This document shows positions 35,333-44,653 of a DNA stretch of 64,000 bases, piece after piece. Each line of letters begins with the position of its first letter. The first letter of the stretch is position 1. The position numbers were made by a program, and so were the translations under genes. This stretch comes from Amycolatopsis antarctica (GTDB lineage Bacteria; Actinomycetota; Actinomycetes; Mycobacteriales; Pseudonocardiaceae): positions 124,001 through 188,000 of the forward strand of contig NZ_NKYE01000003.1 of NCBI RefSeq assembly GCF_002262875.1. Reading direction: 5' to 3'. Under the pieces are notes generated by a model. The model worked only from the letters and a program-made list of their open reading frames with translations. It was not told the DNA's origin and ran no database searches.

Positions 35333-36574
35333 ATGATCGGTGGGGGATCTGTAGAAGTTCGGTTGGCAGGGATTCTTGATCTCGAATCCCGTGAAACTGT
35401 GCGCGTGGATCATGGCGGGTTGACTGGTGTTCGGCTGTCCTCGTTGTCTCAGCGTGGGTTGCTCCGTGTCATGCGCGACGCTGAAGCGGCACGTTCTCGT
35501 GCTGAGGCTGTGCAGTTGCGGGCCATGGCTCGGTTCGCCGCCCTGTCCGAGGAGCCGCGTGGTGTGGCCGCGGAGGTGGCTTTGACGTTGGCTACCACCG
35601 AACACCGTGCGCAGCGGACGGTGGCGATGGCGCGGGCGTTGACGACCCGTCTGCCGGAAACGTTGGCGGCGATGGAATCCGGTGTCATCGACAGCTTCAA
35701 GGCATCCAAGATCGTCGACGCCACCGGGCCGTTGTCGGATGAGCACGCCGCCGCCGTCGACGCGGCGATGGCCGATCGTCTCGACGGTAAGAACCCGTCC
35801 GGTCTTCGTCGTGCTGTTGCGCGGCAGGTCGCGCATGTCGACCCGGACGGCCACGCCGAGCGTGCGCGGAAACGGCGTCTGGATCGCAGTGTGCAGTTGG
35901 TGCATCAGGACGACGCCATGAGCACCCTCATCGCCGATCTGCCGGCAGAAGCGGCGACCGCGATCTACGCCCGGGTGGACCGCATCGCCAGAACCCTCCG
36001 CGGCAAGGCCGAATCCCGCACGCTTGAACAACTCCGTGCCGATGTGTTCGCCGAACTCTGTCTCGGCCACCGTGCCGGCGAAGCCCGGACCGAGATCTTC
36101 GTCCACGTCGCCGCGACCACCCTCGCCGGAGCCGACGACCGGCCCGCCGAACTGTCCGGCCACGGACCCATCCCCGCCTGGCTCGTCCGGCACCTCGCCC
36201 AGAGCCCGAACTCCGTACTGCGCAAAGTCGTCACCGACCCGGTCCACGGAACCGTGCGCGACGTCGGACGCACCCGATACCGCCCACCCGCAGCGTTGGC
36301 CGAGTTGGTCCAAGTCCGCGACCGCGAATGCCGCATGCCAGGCTGCCACCGGCCAGCACACCGATCCGACATCGATCACACCACGGAATGGCACCACGGC
36401 GGCCCGACCAACGCCGACAACCTCACCGGACTATGCCGCCGCCACCACCGCCTCAAAGACGTACCCGGCTGGCATTTCGGAACCGACGACACCGGGACCC
36501 TCCACGTGACCACCCCCACCGGAGAGCGGCACCGAAGTCAGGCCGAACCACTCCACCCGTCGCCACCGTTCTGA
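35333..36574 (+). CDS. DUF222 / HNH endonuclease domain protein (13E12-repeat type)
   Basis: A 413-residue protein. The DUF222 helical region covers most of residues 40-280 (LRVMRDAEAARSRAEAVQLRAMARFA), followed by a C-terminal HNH domain with two zinc CxxC/CRxxHH elements (RECRMPGCHRPAH, DIDHTTEWHHGG, NLTGLCRRHHRLKD). Such genes are scattered in many copies through actinobacterial genomes (REP13E12 in mycobacteria) and are thought to be mobile or nuclease-like, but their role is unproven. The 5' half is lower in GC than its neighbours, consistent with transfer. Confidence 0.88.
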   Translation: MIGGGSVEVRLAGILDLESRETVRVDHGGLTGVRLSSLSQRGLLRVMRDAEAARSRAEAVQLRAMARFAALSEEPRGVAAEVALTLATTEHRAQRTVAMARALTTRLPETLAAMESGVIDSFKASKIVDATGPLSDEHAAAVDAAMADRLDGKNPSGLRRAVARQVAHVDPDGHAERARKRRLDRSVQLVHQDDAMSTLIADLPAEAATAIYARVDRIARTLRGKAESRTLEQLRADVFAELCLGHRAGEARTEIFVHVAATTLAGADDRPAELSGHGPIPAWLVRHLAQSPNSVLRKVVTDPVHGTVRDVGRTRYRPPAALAELVQVRDRECRMPGCHRPAHRSDIDHTTEWHHGGPTNADNLTGLCRRHHRLKDVPGWHFGTDDTGTLHVTTPTGERHRSQAEPLHPSPPF

Positions 36575-36825
36575 GCGGTACCAGGCCCGGCCGTCCGGGC
36601 ACGCACGCCGCCGCGCCGGCCCGCCAATCGGCGCCGCGAACGTCAGGACCTGTTGTGGGCAGCCGAAAACGGGTCCTGACGGTGGCGCCGCATGGCGCGG
36701 ATGGCAGGGACCTCGCCACGGCAACACCTCGCGGGTCGGCGCATTCGCGAACATTGCCGAATCGGGTACCGCCCTGCCCCGCAGCGGGCGACGTTCCCTG
36801 CCGATGCCGTTCCGGAGGCGCAACG

Positions 36826-38082
36826 TCAGACGTCGAAGGTGTTGCCGGTGGCGATCTTCGGCCTGCCGAGCGTCTCCGGCACGCGTGGCTTCGCCCTGCG
36901 GTAGACCTCCGCCGTGGACTCGGCGATCCGGCCCCAGTCGAAGTCGCCAGCCAGCCGGGACTGGGCGGCCGCGGCACGAATCGTCGCCGACGCCGGATCG
37001 GCCAGTACCCTCCCGACCGCCGCGCCGAGCGCATCGACGTCCCCCGGAGTGAACGCCAGGCCGGTCTCCCCGTCGATGACGACCTCGCCGAGACCGCCCG
37101 CCGTCGAGGCGACCAGCGGGGCCTTCGCCGCGGCCGCCTCCAGCGCCACGATCCCGAACGGCTCGTACCGGCTGGGCAGCACCACGGCGTCCGCCGCGGC
37201 CAGCACGGCCCGCAGGTCCCGGTCCGACAGGTGCCCGGCGAACTCCACGGCCCGCCGGATACGCAACCGCCGTGCCTGCTCGAGCAATTCTTCCAGATGC
37301 CTGCCCTCGCCCGCCACGACCAGGCGCGTCCCCGGATGCTCCCGCCGGATCCCGGGCAACGCCGCCAGCAGGTCCTGCACACCCTTCTCCCACTCCAGCC
37401 TGCCGAAGTAAAGCAGTAGCGGCGCACCACTCGGACTGTGCGCTGCGCGAGCCGACGCCACCTCGTCCGCCGGAACCCGCCAGCCCCGCTCCTCGATGCC
37501 GTTGTGGATGACGGCGATGTCCTCACCGCACACCTCGAACAGGTGCGCCACCTCCCGCCGCATCGCCTGCGAACAGGTGATGAGCGAGTCCACCCGGTTC
37601 GCCAGCCACCACTCCACCGAGTGCACCTGCTGGTTCAGCGGATGCGACAACCAGCCCGAATGCCTGCCCGCCTCGGTGGCGTGGATCGTGCCGACCAGCG
37701 GCACCTCCGCGTGTTCGGCCAGCGCGATCGCCGGGTGCGTCACCAGCCAGTCGTGCGCGTGCACCACATCGGGCCGCCAGCCCGCGCGCAGCAGACCCTG
37801 CCCCGCCCGGACCATCGCGTGCCCCATCGCCAGCGTCCAGGCCACCAGGTCGCGCTCGAACGTCACGTGCATCGGATCCTCGGCGACCCGGACGATCCGC
37901 ACCCCCTCGACGACGCGATCCGTCGCCGGATGCGTCTCGGCGTCCGTGCCCGCCACATGCCTGCACAGCACGGTCACCTCGTGCCCGTCCCGGACCAGAT
38001 GCCGGGCCAGCGCGTGGACGTGCCGGGCCAGCCCGCCGACCACGACCGGCGGGTACTCCCAGGACAGCATGAGCACGCGCAT
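36826..38082 (-). CDS. GT4 alpha-glucosyltransferase (Rv3032-like)
   Basis: A 418-residue GT-B glycosyltransferase. The N-terminal opening MLSWEYPPVVVGGLARHVHALA and the C-terminal nucleotide-sugar site SRYEPFGIVALEAAAA (EX7E) are typical of GT4 glycogen synthase-like enzymes. It most resembles mycobacterial Rv3032, the alpha-1,4-glucosyltransferase that elongates polymethylated glucose lipopolysaccharide and contributes to glycogen. The GH57 and methyltransferase homologues of Rv3031 and Rv3030 are 3.3-5.5 kb away on the same strand. Confidence 0.87.
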   Translation of the reverse strand: MRVLMLSWEYPPVVVGGLARHVHALARHLVRDGHEVTVLCRHVAGTDAETHPATDRVVEGVRIVRVAEDPMHVTFERDLVAWTLAMGHAMVRAGQGLLRAGWRPDVVHAHDWLVTHPAIALAEHAEVPLVGTIHATEAGRHSGWLSHPLNQQVHSVEWWLANRVDSLITCSQAMRREVAHLFEVCGEDIAVIHNGIEERGWRVPADEVASARAAHSPSGAPLLLYFGRLEWEKGVQDLLAALPGIRREHPGTRLVVAGEGRHLEELLEQARRLRIRRAVEFAGHLSDRDLRAVLAAADAVVLPSRYEPFGIVALEAAAAKAPLVASTAGGLGEVVIDGETGLAFTPGDVDALGAAVGRVLADPASATIRAAAAQSRLAGDFDWGRIAESTAEVYRRAKPRVPETLGRPKIATGNTFDV

Positions 38083-38281
38083 GAGCCGAGGTTACTCACC
38101 AGTCGGCTTCGGCCCGTCCGGGTGAGCGGTTCGCGCGCGGCGGTCCCGGTACCGCTGGGTGACTTATTGACTATTCGGGTGAATCTGGTCACTCTTGTTG
38201 AATGGTGTTGAGTTCCGTGCGAAGCGGACCGGACTGGACGTGCCCTCGCGTAGACGCGCGTCCCTTGCGAGCATCGCGGCG

Positions 38282-40063
38282 ATGACGATCTCAGCCGACG
38301 CGGGCGAACCGCGGCGCCACGCGCAGCCCGCCGCCATGACCACACCGTGGACCGACCAGGTCACCCCCGGCAACGCCCTGCCCGACTACCCCCGCCCGCA
38401 GCTCCGCCGGTCGCGCTGGCAGAACCTCAACGGCCTCTGGGAGTACACCGTCCGCGGTATCGACGGCTCACGTCCGCCCGGTACCGAGGGCTACGCCGAA
38501 CGGATCCTGGTGCCGTACCCGCCCGAATCGGCGCTGTCCGGGATCGGCAGGCACGACGACCTGATGTGGTATCGCCGGACCTTCGAGGTGCCGCCCGAGT
38601 GGGCGGGCGAGCACGTGCTGCTCCACTTCGGTGCGGTGGACCAGACGGCGACGGTGTGGATCAACGGCCGGAAGGTCGCCACCCACGAGGGCGGGTTCAC
38701 CGCCTTCGGCGCCGACATCACCGGCGCGCTGCGGGCCACCGGTGTGCAGGAGATCGTGGTCCGCGCCGAGGACCGCAACGAGACGGCCACCTTCCCCGTC
38801 GGCAAGCAGCGCAACGAGCCGGGCGGCATCCTCTACACCGGCGCCTCCGGAATCTGGCAGACCGTGTGGCTCGAACCCGTTCCCGCCGCGCACATCACCA
38901 AGCTCGACATCGTGCCCGACCTGACCAGTCTCACCGTCACCCCGGCGGTGTCCGGCGGTGACCCGCGCACCGAGGTCATCGTGTCCACTCCGGACGGTGC
39001 GGAAGTGGCCCGTGTCAACGGTTCTGCGGGAAAACCGCTGCGGATCCCGATACCCGGACCGCATCTGTGGACACCGGACGATCCGTACCTCTACGAGCTC
39101 ACCGTGCGCCTGCTCGACGCCGAGGGCGCGGCGGCCGACGAGGTCCGCGGGCACGCCGGGCTCCGCACCATCGGCACCGTCTCCGACGAACAGGGCAGGC
39201 CGCGGATCGCGCTCAACGGGCGGATCACCTTCCTGCACGGACCGCTCGACCAGGGCTACTGGCCGGACGGCGTGTTCACCGCGCCGACCGACGAGGCGCT
39301 GCGCTTCGACCTGGAGAAGACGAAGGAACTCGGCTTCAACTTCGTCCGCAAGCACGTGAAGGTCGAACCGGCTCGGTGGTACTACTGGACGGATCGGCTG
39401 GGATTGCTGGTGTGGCAGGACATGCCGTCCCCGGCGGTGCTGCTGGACAACCCGCCAGGACCGCAGGCGCCGCCCGTTCCCGAGGCGCGACAGCACTTCG
39501 AGGCCGAATGGGCCGAGCTGATCGACCAGCTCCGCAGCGTCACCTCCATCGTCGGCTGGGTGCCCTTCAACGAAGGCTGGGGCGAGTACGACACCGCCCG
39601 CATCGCCGCCGACACGGCCGCCGCGGACCCGACTCGGATGGTGAACGCGGACAGCGGCGTGAACTGCTGCCACTCCCATCCCGACTCCGGTGCCGGTGAC
39701 GTCTACGACGACCACACCTACGTCGGCCCCGGACGTCCGGAGGCGACAGGCGACAGGGTGACGGTGGACGGTGAGTACGGCGGGCTCGGCCTGATCGTCG
39801 ACGGCCATCTGTGGCCGGGCGAGCCACAGGCGTACGAGATGACCGGCAGCCAGGAAGAACTCACCCGGCGCTATATCGAGGTGAGCCGGGACCTGCTGGA
39901 CGTGGTGCGGGACAAGGGACTCTCCGGCGCCATCTACACCCAGACCACCGACGTCGAGAACGAGGTCAACGGCTTCTGGACCTACGACCGCCGCGTGCCG
40001 AAGATGGATCCGGCGACGGTCGCCGAACACAACCGCGCGGTGATCGCCGCCGGTTCGCGATGA
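38282..40063 (+). CDS. GH2 family beta-glycosidase
   Basis: A 593-residue glycoside hydrolase with the GH2 order: jelly-roll sugar-binding domain (LNGLWEYTVRG, YRRTFEVPPEWAGEHVLLHFGAVDQ), Ig-like domain, then a TIM barrel with the acid/base in WVPFNEGWGEYD and the putative nucleophile region in VDGEYGGLGL. Substrate could be beta-galactoside, glucuronide or mannoside. It has no signal peptide, so is probably cytoplasmic. Starts at 38282 or 38336 are both possible. It is followed after 30 bases by an aldose epimerase, suggesting a sugar-use operon. Confidence 0.85.
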   Translation: MTISADAGEPRRHAQPAAMTTPWTDQVTPGNALPDYPRPQLRRSRWQNLNGLWEYTVRGIDGSRPPGTEGYAERILVPYPPESALSGIGRHDDLMWYRRTFEVPPEWAGEHVLLHFGAVDQTATVWINGRKVATHEGGFTAFGADITGALRATGVQEIVVRAEDRNETATFPVGKQRNEPGGILYTGASGIWQTVWLEPVPAAHITKLDIVPDLTSLTVTPAVSGGDPRTEVIVSTPDGAEVARVNGSAGKPLRIPIPGPHLWTPDDPYLYELTVRLLDAEGAAADEVRGHAGLRTIGTVSDEQGRPRIALNGRITFLHGPLDQGYWPDGVFTAPTDEALRFDLEKTKELGFNFVRKHVKVEPARWYYWTDRLGLLVWQDMPSPAVLLDNPPGPQAPPVPEARQHFEAEWAELIDQLRSVTSIVGWVPFNEGWGEYDTARIAADTAAADPTRMVNADSGVNCCHSHPDSGAGDVYDDHTYVGPGRPEATGDRVTVDGEYGGLGLIVDGHLWPGEPQAYEMTGSQEELTRRYIEVSRDLLDVVRDKGLSGAIYTQTTDVENEVNGFWTYDRRVPKMDPATVAEHNRAVIAAGSR

Positions 40064-40093
40064 AGCGGGCAACAACGGAGAAAGGGACGACCA

Positions 40094-41176
40094 GTGTCGG
40101 ACGAAACGCAGCGCTGGACAACGATGTCGCGCAGGGGAGCGCTGGGAGCGGCCGTCGCCGCGGGCGCGATGACGGCGATGGCGGGAATCGCCAAAGCCGA
40201 CCCCGCGGGGACCACCGCAACCGGGGACGGTGGCACGCCGGAGACCGAGGGCCACGGCGGCAACCGGCGGCAGACCGCCGTCGGCAGGCTGTACGAACTG
40301 CGGCGCGGCAACCAGCGCGCCGTCGTCGCCGGGGTGTCGGCGACGCTGTTGAACTGGCAGGTCGACGGCAAGGAAATGCTGCTGACACATTCCCCCGACG
40401 TCGTCGGCGAGGGATACCAGGGCAAGACCATCGTTCCGTGGCCCAACCGGATCGAGGGCGGCAAGTACACCTTCGAGGGCGAGGAGTACCAGGTACCGAT
40501 CAACGAGCCCGACCGCGGCACCGCGCTGCACGGCCTGCTCAGCTTCGTCGAGTGGCAGCCGGTCCGGCACCGCAAGGACAGCGTCGTGCTGGAGGCGCAG
40601 CAGCACCCCAACTACGGCTACCCGTTCCACCTCGTGTTCCGGATCGAGTTCTCCCTGGACCGCAACGGGGTTCGCAGCACGCTGACCGCGCGCAACGTTG
40701 GATCCGGCCCGGCACCGTTCGGCACCGCCAACCACACCTACATCGCCGCCGCCGCCGGCACGATCGACACGATGGACCTGCGTCTCGGGGCGAGCACGTA
40801 CTACCTCGTCGACGACAACCTGATCCCCACCGGCACCGCGCCGGTGGAGGGCACCGAGTACGACTTCCGTGAGCGCACCCCGATCGGGGCGACGGTGATG
40901 GACACCGCGTTCGGTGACCTCGCCCGCGACCGGGACGGCCTGGCCGTGGTCGGATTCACCCGCCCCGGCGGCCGGGACGTCGAGCTGTGGCTGGATTCCT
41001 CCTACGGCTACCTGCAGGTCTACACCGACGACGACCCGCAGGGCCACGAGCCCCGTTCCGGACTGACCGTGGAACCGGTGAGCTGTGCTCCCAACAGTTT
41101 CAACACCGGCGACGGGCTGACCGTGATCGCCGCGGGCGACGAGTGGAAGGGAACCTGGGGCCTGCGCGTCCGCTGA
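40094..41176 (+). CDS. Tat-exported aldose 1-epimerase family protein
   Basis: A 360-residue mutarotase. The N-terminus has a twin-arginine motif (SRRGALG) and hydrophobic stretch ending in AKADP, so export is predicted. The galactose-mutarotase fold carries GTALHGLLSF with the catalytic His, PFGTANHTYI with the second His, and LTVEPVSCAPNSFN with the catalytic Glu. GAGAAAGGGACGA precedes the GTG. An exported epimerase beside an apparently cytoplasmic GH2 enzyme is an odd pairing. Confidence 0.87.
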   Translation: MSDETQRWTTMSRRGALGAAVAAGAMTAMAGIAKADPAGTTATGDGGTPETEGHGGNRRQTAVGRLYELRRGNQRAVVAGVSATLLNWQVDGKEMLLTHSPDVVGEGYQGKTIVPWPNRIEGGKYTFEGEEYQVPINEPDRGTALHGLLSFVEWQPVRHRKDSVVLEAQQHPNYGYPFHLVFRIEFSLDRNGVRSTLTARNVGSGPAPFGTANHTYIAAAAGTIDTMDLRLGASTYYLVDDNLIPTGTAPVEGTEYDFRERTPIGATVMDTAFGDLARDRDGLAVVGFTRPGGRDVELWLDSSYGYLQVYTDDDPQGHEPRSGLTVEPVSCAPNSFNTGDGLTVIAAGDEWKGTWGLRVR

Positions 41177-41198
41177 TCCGGGTCGCGCCGGGAGGCTT

Positions 41199-41242
41199 CC
41201 GTGCGTGGTTCCGGTTCTCCCCGGGACCGGAACCACGCACGG
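41199..41242. terminator. Terminator between epimerase and GH57 genes
   Basis: Perfect 17-base arms (41199-41215 and 41226-41242, CCGTGCGTGGTTCCGGT and complement) with a ten-base loop, between convergent genes. Confidence 0.65.
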
Positions 41243-41351
41243 TGCGGAATCAGGAACGGCACGGATCGCCGTCCGGGTGCAGCGCGCTGCCCTCCGTGGA
41301 CGCCGTCGCCCTGCCCAGCACGAGTGCCGCGGCGGGAGTGGGTCGCCGGGG

Positions 41352-42854
41352 TCAGGGGAAGTACAGGTCGCGGGCGTCGAGGTGGCCGAACGGGCTGTCC
41401 TGGGCGCGCAGTTCGGCCAGGCGCGCGGTGGCCGCCGGGTCCTCGCGGCCGAGCAGCCCGGCCAGTTCGTCGAACCGTTCCGTGTGCGCCAGCGCCCGCC
41501 TGCGCGCGTAGTCGGCGGCGGAGTCCTTGGTGACCATGAACGCCCAGTCGCTGGACAGCGCGAGCAGGGCCTCGCTCACGGCCTGGTCGCGCATCGCGTC
41601 GCGCTGCCCGGCCCGCCCGGCGACACCCAGCAGCCGTTGCTGCAGCGCCGAGTTCGCCGTGACCATGTCGGCCACCTGTTCGCCGTCCCAGACCCGCCAG
41701 TCCTTCCCCGACCCCCAGGACGACGCCGGAAGGTCGACGGGTGCGCCGAGGTGCCCGGCATCGAGCGCGCCGCGCAGGGTGGTGACCCGCACGCCTGCCT
41801 CCGGCAGCGCGCGCAGGATGCCCTCCAGCCAGGCCGGGCCCTCGTGCCACCAGTGGCCGAACAGTTCGGTGTCGTAGGCGGCGACCACCAGCGACTCACG
41901 GCCGTGCCGGGCCTTCAGCGAGCGCAGCCGCGCGACGACGGTGTCGACGAAGTCCGCCACGTGCGTGCGCAGGGTGCCCGCCGCCAGCGCGGGTTCGTAC
42001 GGTGCCTTGTCCGCCGGTTCCACCTGCTGGCCGGTGACCCGGGACGGCTTCAGCCCGACCTCGTGCGCCCAGGTGTGGAAGTCGCGGTAGTTCGCGTGCC
42101 CGGGGTAACCGGCCTTCGGCGACCACACCCGGTAGGTGACCTCCAGGTCCCGCCCGAAACAGACCACATCGGACTGCCCGACGGTGTGCGCCGCCGAGGT
42201 GTCGCCGTGCAGCGCGGGCCCGTCCACCAGGAAACGCTCGACACCCTCGGCGGCGTACGCGGTCTCCATTCCCGGGGCGTACCCGCACTCCGGGGCCCAG
42301 ATGCCGGCCGGGCGGCTGCCGATCCGCTGTGCGGTGTCGGCCAGTCCGCCGCGCAGTGCGAACGAGCGCACCCGCGGATCGAGCAGCGGCTGGAACGGGT
42401 GCGTCAGCGGACCGCCGAGCAGCTCGATCGTTCCGGAGTCCACATAGGAACGCAGAATCGGGGAGAAACCGTGCCGCCAGCGGGTTTCGAAATCGGTCAG
42501 CGCGGTCGTCGCGGCCCGGTGCTCCTCGGCGGCCAGCGAGCGCAGCACCCCGTCGCCCCGCCACAGCGTGGCCGCGTGCTCGGCGCGCAGCCGCCAGTCG
42601 CCGAGCCAGTCGTGGAAGGCGCGCAGGCAGTACGGATCGTCGAGCTGGGCCGCCAGCACCGGCGTCACCCCGAGGGTGAGCACGTCCCGGCGGCCCTCGT
42701 CGGCGAAGCGGCGCACCAGGTCCAGCACCGGCAGGTACGAGTGTGCCCACGACTGGTACAGCCACTCCTCGCCGACCGGCCACCGGCCATGATGGGGCAG
42801 CCAAGGAAGGTGGCTGTGCAGCACCAGGCAGAAGGTGCCCTCGGATCCGCTCAC
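41352..42854 (-). CDS. GH57 1,4-alpha-glucan branching-type enzyme (Rv3031-like)
   Basis: A 500-residue GH57 protein. Conserved GH57 regions are visible: LVLHSHLPWLPHHG near the N-terminus, GIWAPECGYAPGME with the nucleophile Glu, VAAYDTELFGHWWHEG with the acid/base Asp, and a C-terminal helical domain with the ALLALSSDWAFMVTKDSAADYARRR block. It resembles mycobacterial Rv3031. The GTG start overlaps the methyltransferase stop (GTGA). Together with GlgP and GT4 it makes or remodels intracellular alpha-glucan or methylglucose polysaccharide. Confidence 0.9.
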   Translation of the reverse strand: MSGSEGTFCLVLHSHLPWLPHHGRWPVGEEWLYQSWAHSYLPVLDLVRRFADEGRRDVLTLGVTPVLAAQLDDPYCLRAFHDWLGDWRLRAEHAATLWRGDGVLRSLAAEEHRAATTALTDFETRWRHGFSPILRSYVDSGTIELLGGPLTHPFQPLLDPRVRSFALRGGLADTAQRIGSRPAGIWAPECGYAPGMETAYAAEGVERFLVDGPALHGDTSAAHTVGQSDVVCFGRDLEVTYRVWSPKAGYPGHANYRDFHTWAHEVGLKPSRVTGQQVEPADKAPYEPALAAGTLRTHVADFVDTVVARLRSLKARHGRESLVVAAYDTELFGHWWHEGPAWLEGILRALPEAGVRVTTLRGALDAGHLGAPVDLPASSWGSGKDWRVWDGEQVADMVTANSALQQRLLGVAGRAGQRDAMRDQAVSEALLALSSDWAFMVTKDSAADYARRRALAHTERFDELAGLLGREDPAATARLAELRAQDSPFGHLDARDLYFP

Positions 42855-43627
42855 GGACGCACCGCCACGGCCACCAGGTCGAGGCTCTCGTCCAGGTTCT
42901 CGCCGTGCACCGTGAAGTCCTCCGCGCGGATGGCCGTGATCTCGGCCAGCAGCTCCGGCGGCCAGCGGGTCTGCCCGGGCAGGTTTCCCATGACGACCGC
43001 GAGCTGCGCGTCGATGATCGACCCGCCGTGCCGCCGGTCCAGTTCGCGCACTGCCGGGCCGTGGTGCAGGCCGTGCAGCAGTTCCACCTGGAAACCGTTC
43101 GACCGTAGCAGTCCGTCCAGTTCGGACGGTGCTAGTTCCCTTGTGTGGTAAGGATTCAGCGGTACGTCGCTGTCCGGCGTGAAGGTCAGCCGGTTCGGGG
43201 TGGTCACCAGCAGGCGTCCGCCGGGACGCAGTACCCGCAGGCACTCGGCGAGGAAGCAGTCCTGGTCCCACAGGTGCTCGATCACCTGGAGGTTCGCCAC
43301 GACGTCCACAGTGGACGTTCCCAGTGGCAGGTACGCCAGATTCGCCTGCGCCACGCCGATGCCGGGGTAGCCGCGTGCCACGTGCTCGGCGGTAGGACGG
43401 TCGTAGTCCAGGGCGAGCACCCTGGCGGCGCGGGTCGCGATCAGCCCGGCGCCGTATCCCTCACCGCAGCCGGCCTCCAGCACGGTCGCGCCCGCGCAGT
43501 AGGGCAGCAGCGCCGAATACGCGGCCTCGTGGCGGCGGAACCAGTAGTTCTCCTCGGCGACCCCGGGCACGGTGCGCTCACCGGTCAGGTGCAGATATTC
43601 CGCTTGACCTGCGGGTTTAGGTGACAC
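42851..43627 (-). CDS. SAM-dependent methyltransferase (Rv3030-like)
   Basis: A 258-residue methyltransferase closely matching mycobacterial Rv3030: LTGERTVPGVAEENYWFRRHEAAY, motif I VLEAGCGEGYGAGLIA, VIEHLWDQDCFL, NPYHTREL and RHGGSIIDAQ. Rv3030 is linked to methylated glucan synthesis in mycobacteria. The GTG at 43627 is chosen because AGGAG (CTCCT at 43637-43641 on the + strand) precedes it; the frame stays open through the antisense of the integrase to 43909, which is accidental. Everything upstream of that ribosome-binding site appears to be prophage DNA. Confidence 0.88.
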   Translation of the reverse strand: MSPKPAGQAEYLHLTGERTVPGVAEENYWFRRHEAAYSALLPYCAGATVLEAGCGEGYGAGLIATRAARVLALDYDRPTAEHVARGYPGIGVAQANLAYLPLGTSTVDVVANLQVIEHLWDQDCFLAECLRVLRPGGRLLVTTPNRLTFTPDSDVPLNPYHTRELAPSELDGLLRSNGFQVELLHGLHHGPAVRELDRRHGGSIIDAQLAVVMGNLPGQTRWPPELLAEITAIRAEDFTVHGENLDESLDLVAVAVRP

Positions 43628-43688
43628 TGGCGCGCTCTCCTGGTCGGTAAGTGTTCCGCATAGCGTTGCATGGAGAGGAAACCACCAC

Positions 43689-44615
43689 ATGTTCGACACG
43701 CTCGCCGACTGGCTCGACGAATGGCAGATCGTCCTCGACAACGGCACCGTATCCGCCGAGACCACAGAGGTGTACGTGCGCGGCGTCACCCAATTCATCA
43801 CCTGGGCGCGAGACGCACAGCCACACGTCACCGCCCCCGAACACATCGACCGCCGCCACATCGACCTGTGGCTCGGCCACCTCACCCGGCAAGGACGGAA
43901 AGAAGCCACCCGGCGGGTGCGCCTCCTCGCTGTCCGCTTCTGGCTCGATTACCTCGTCGACACCCACGACTGCGACCTGACTGTCAACCCGGCCGCCCGG
44001 ATCCCGCTACCCGTCCCCAAGGACCACCCCGTCCCCATCATCGACGACGACAGTCTCGCCGCACTCCTCAAGGCGACCGCCGGCCGCGACTTCTTCGCCA
44101 TCCGCGACACCGCCATCATCCGGCTGCTGCTCGACACCGGAGTCCGGCGAGGCGAAGTGGTGGGGATCGATGTCGACGACCTCGACCTCCGCACGCAGGA
44201 GGTGACGGTAACCGGGAAGGGCGGCAAGACACGCACGCTGCCGATCGGGGGAAAGACTGCGCTCGCGCTGCGCAAGTACCTGCGGGTGCGCGCGACCCGC
44301 CCGGCAGCGACCTCGAAGCCGCTGTTCCTGTCATACCGCGCGTCGGACACCGGTACGTGGCGTCTCACGGGTGGAGGGGTCGGGGAGATGATCGATCGTC
44401 GGTGTGAAGCGGCAGGTCTCGGCCACGTGTGGCCGCATCAGCTTCGGCACACGTGGGCGCACGACATGCTGGACAACGGCGCGTCGGAGGGCGTGGTGGA
44501 GCGGTTGGGCGGATGGACGCCGGGGTCGAAGATGGTGAAGCGGTACGGGTCGTCGATGGCGGATGCGCGGGCGCGGAAAGCATCGATGGAGATGGCGCGC
44601 GGCGACCGGGTGTAG
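43689..44615 (+). CDS. int: Tyrosine-type phage integrase
   Basis: A 308-residue site-specific recombinase. The SAM-like core-binding domain covers residues 1-100 and the catalytic domain the rest, with Arg153 (DTGVRRGEV), Lys around 177-180 (TGKGGKTR), HxxR at 250-253 (PHQLRHTWAHD), Trp276 in the H/W position and the nucleophile Tyr286 (KRYG). XerC/D-like length without an extra arm-binding domain. GGAGAGG precedes the ATG. It reads away from the host methyltransferase, the usual orientation for an integrase next to attL. Confidence 0.92.
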   Translation: MFDTLADWLDEWQIVLDNGTVSAETTEVYVRGVTQFITWARDAQPHVTAPEHIDRRHIDLWLGHLTRQGRKEATRRVRLLAVRFWLDYLVDTHDCDLTVNPAARIPLPVPKDHPVPIIDDDSLAALLKATAGRDFFAIRDTAIIRLLLDTGVRRGEVVGIDVDDLDLRTQEVTVTGKGGKTRTLPIGGKTALALRKYLRVRATRPAATSKPLFLSYRASDTGTWRLTGGGVGEMIDRRCEAAGLGHVWPHQLRHTWAHDMLDNGASEGVVERLGGWTPGSKMVKRYGSSMADARARKASMEMARGDRV

Positions 44616-44653
44616 CGCTGTACGCGGTGACACCAGCGCTGTGCACTCTGGGC

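Noticed and set aside
43642..43688. tRNA-based attachment site at the prophage left end
   Set aside because: No cloverleaf or tRNA 3' end could be formed from the junction or the adjoining host gene.
43628..43909. N-terminal extension of the Rv3030-like methyltransferase into the integrase
   Set aside because: The extension is antisense to the integrase and unlike any methyltransferase N-terminus; a ribosome-binding site supports the GTG at 43627.
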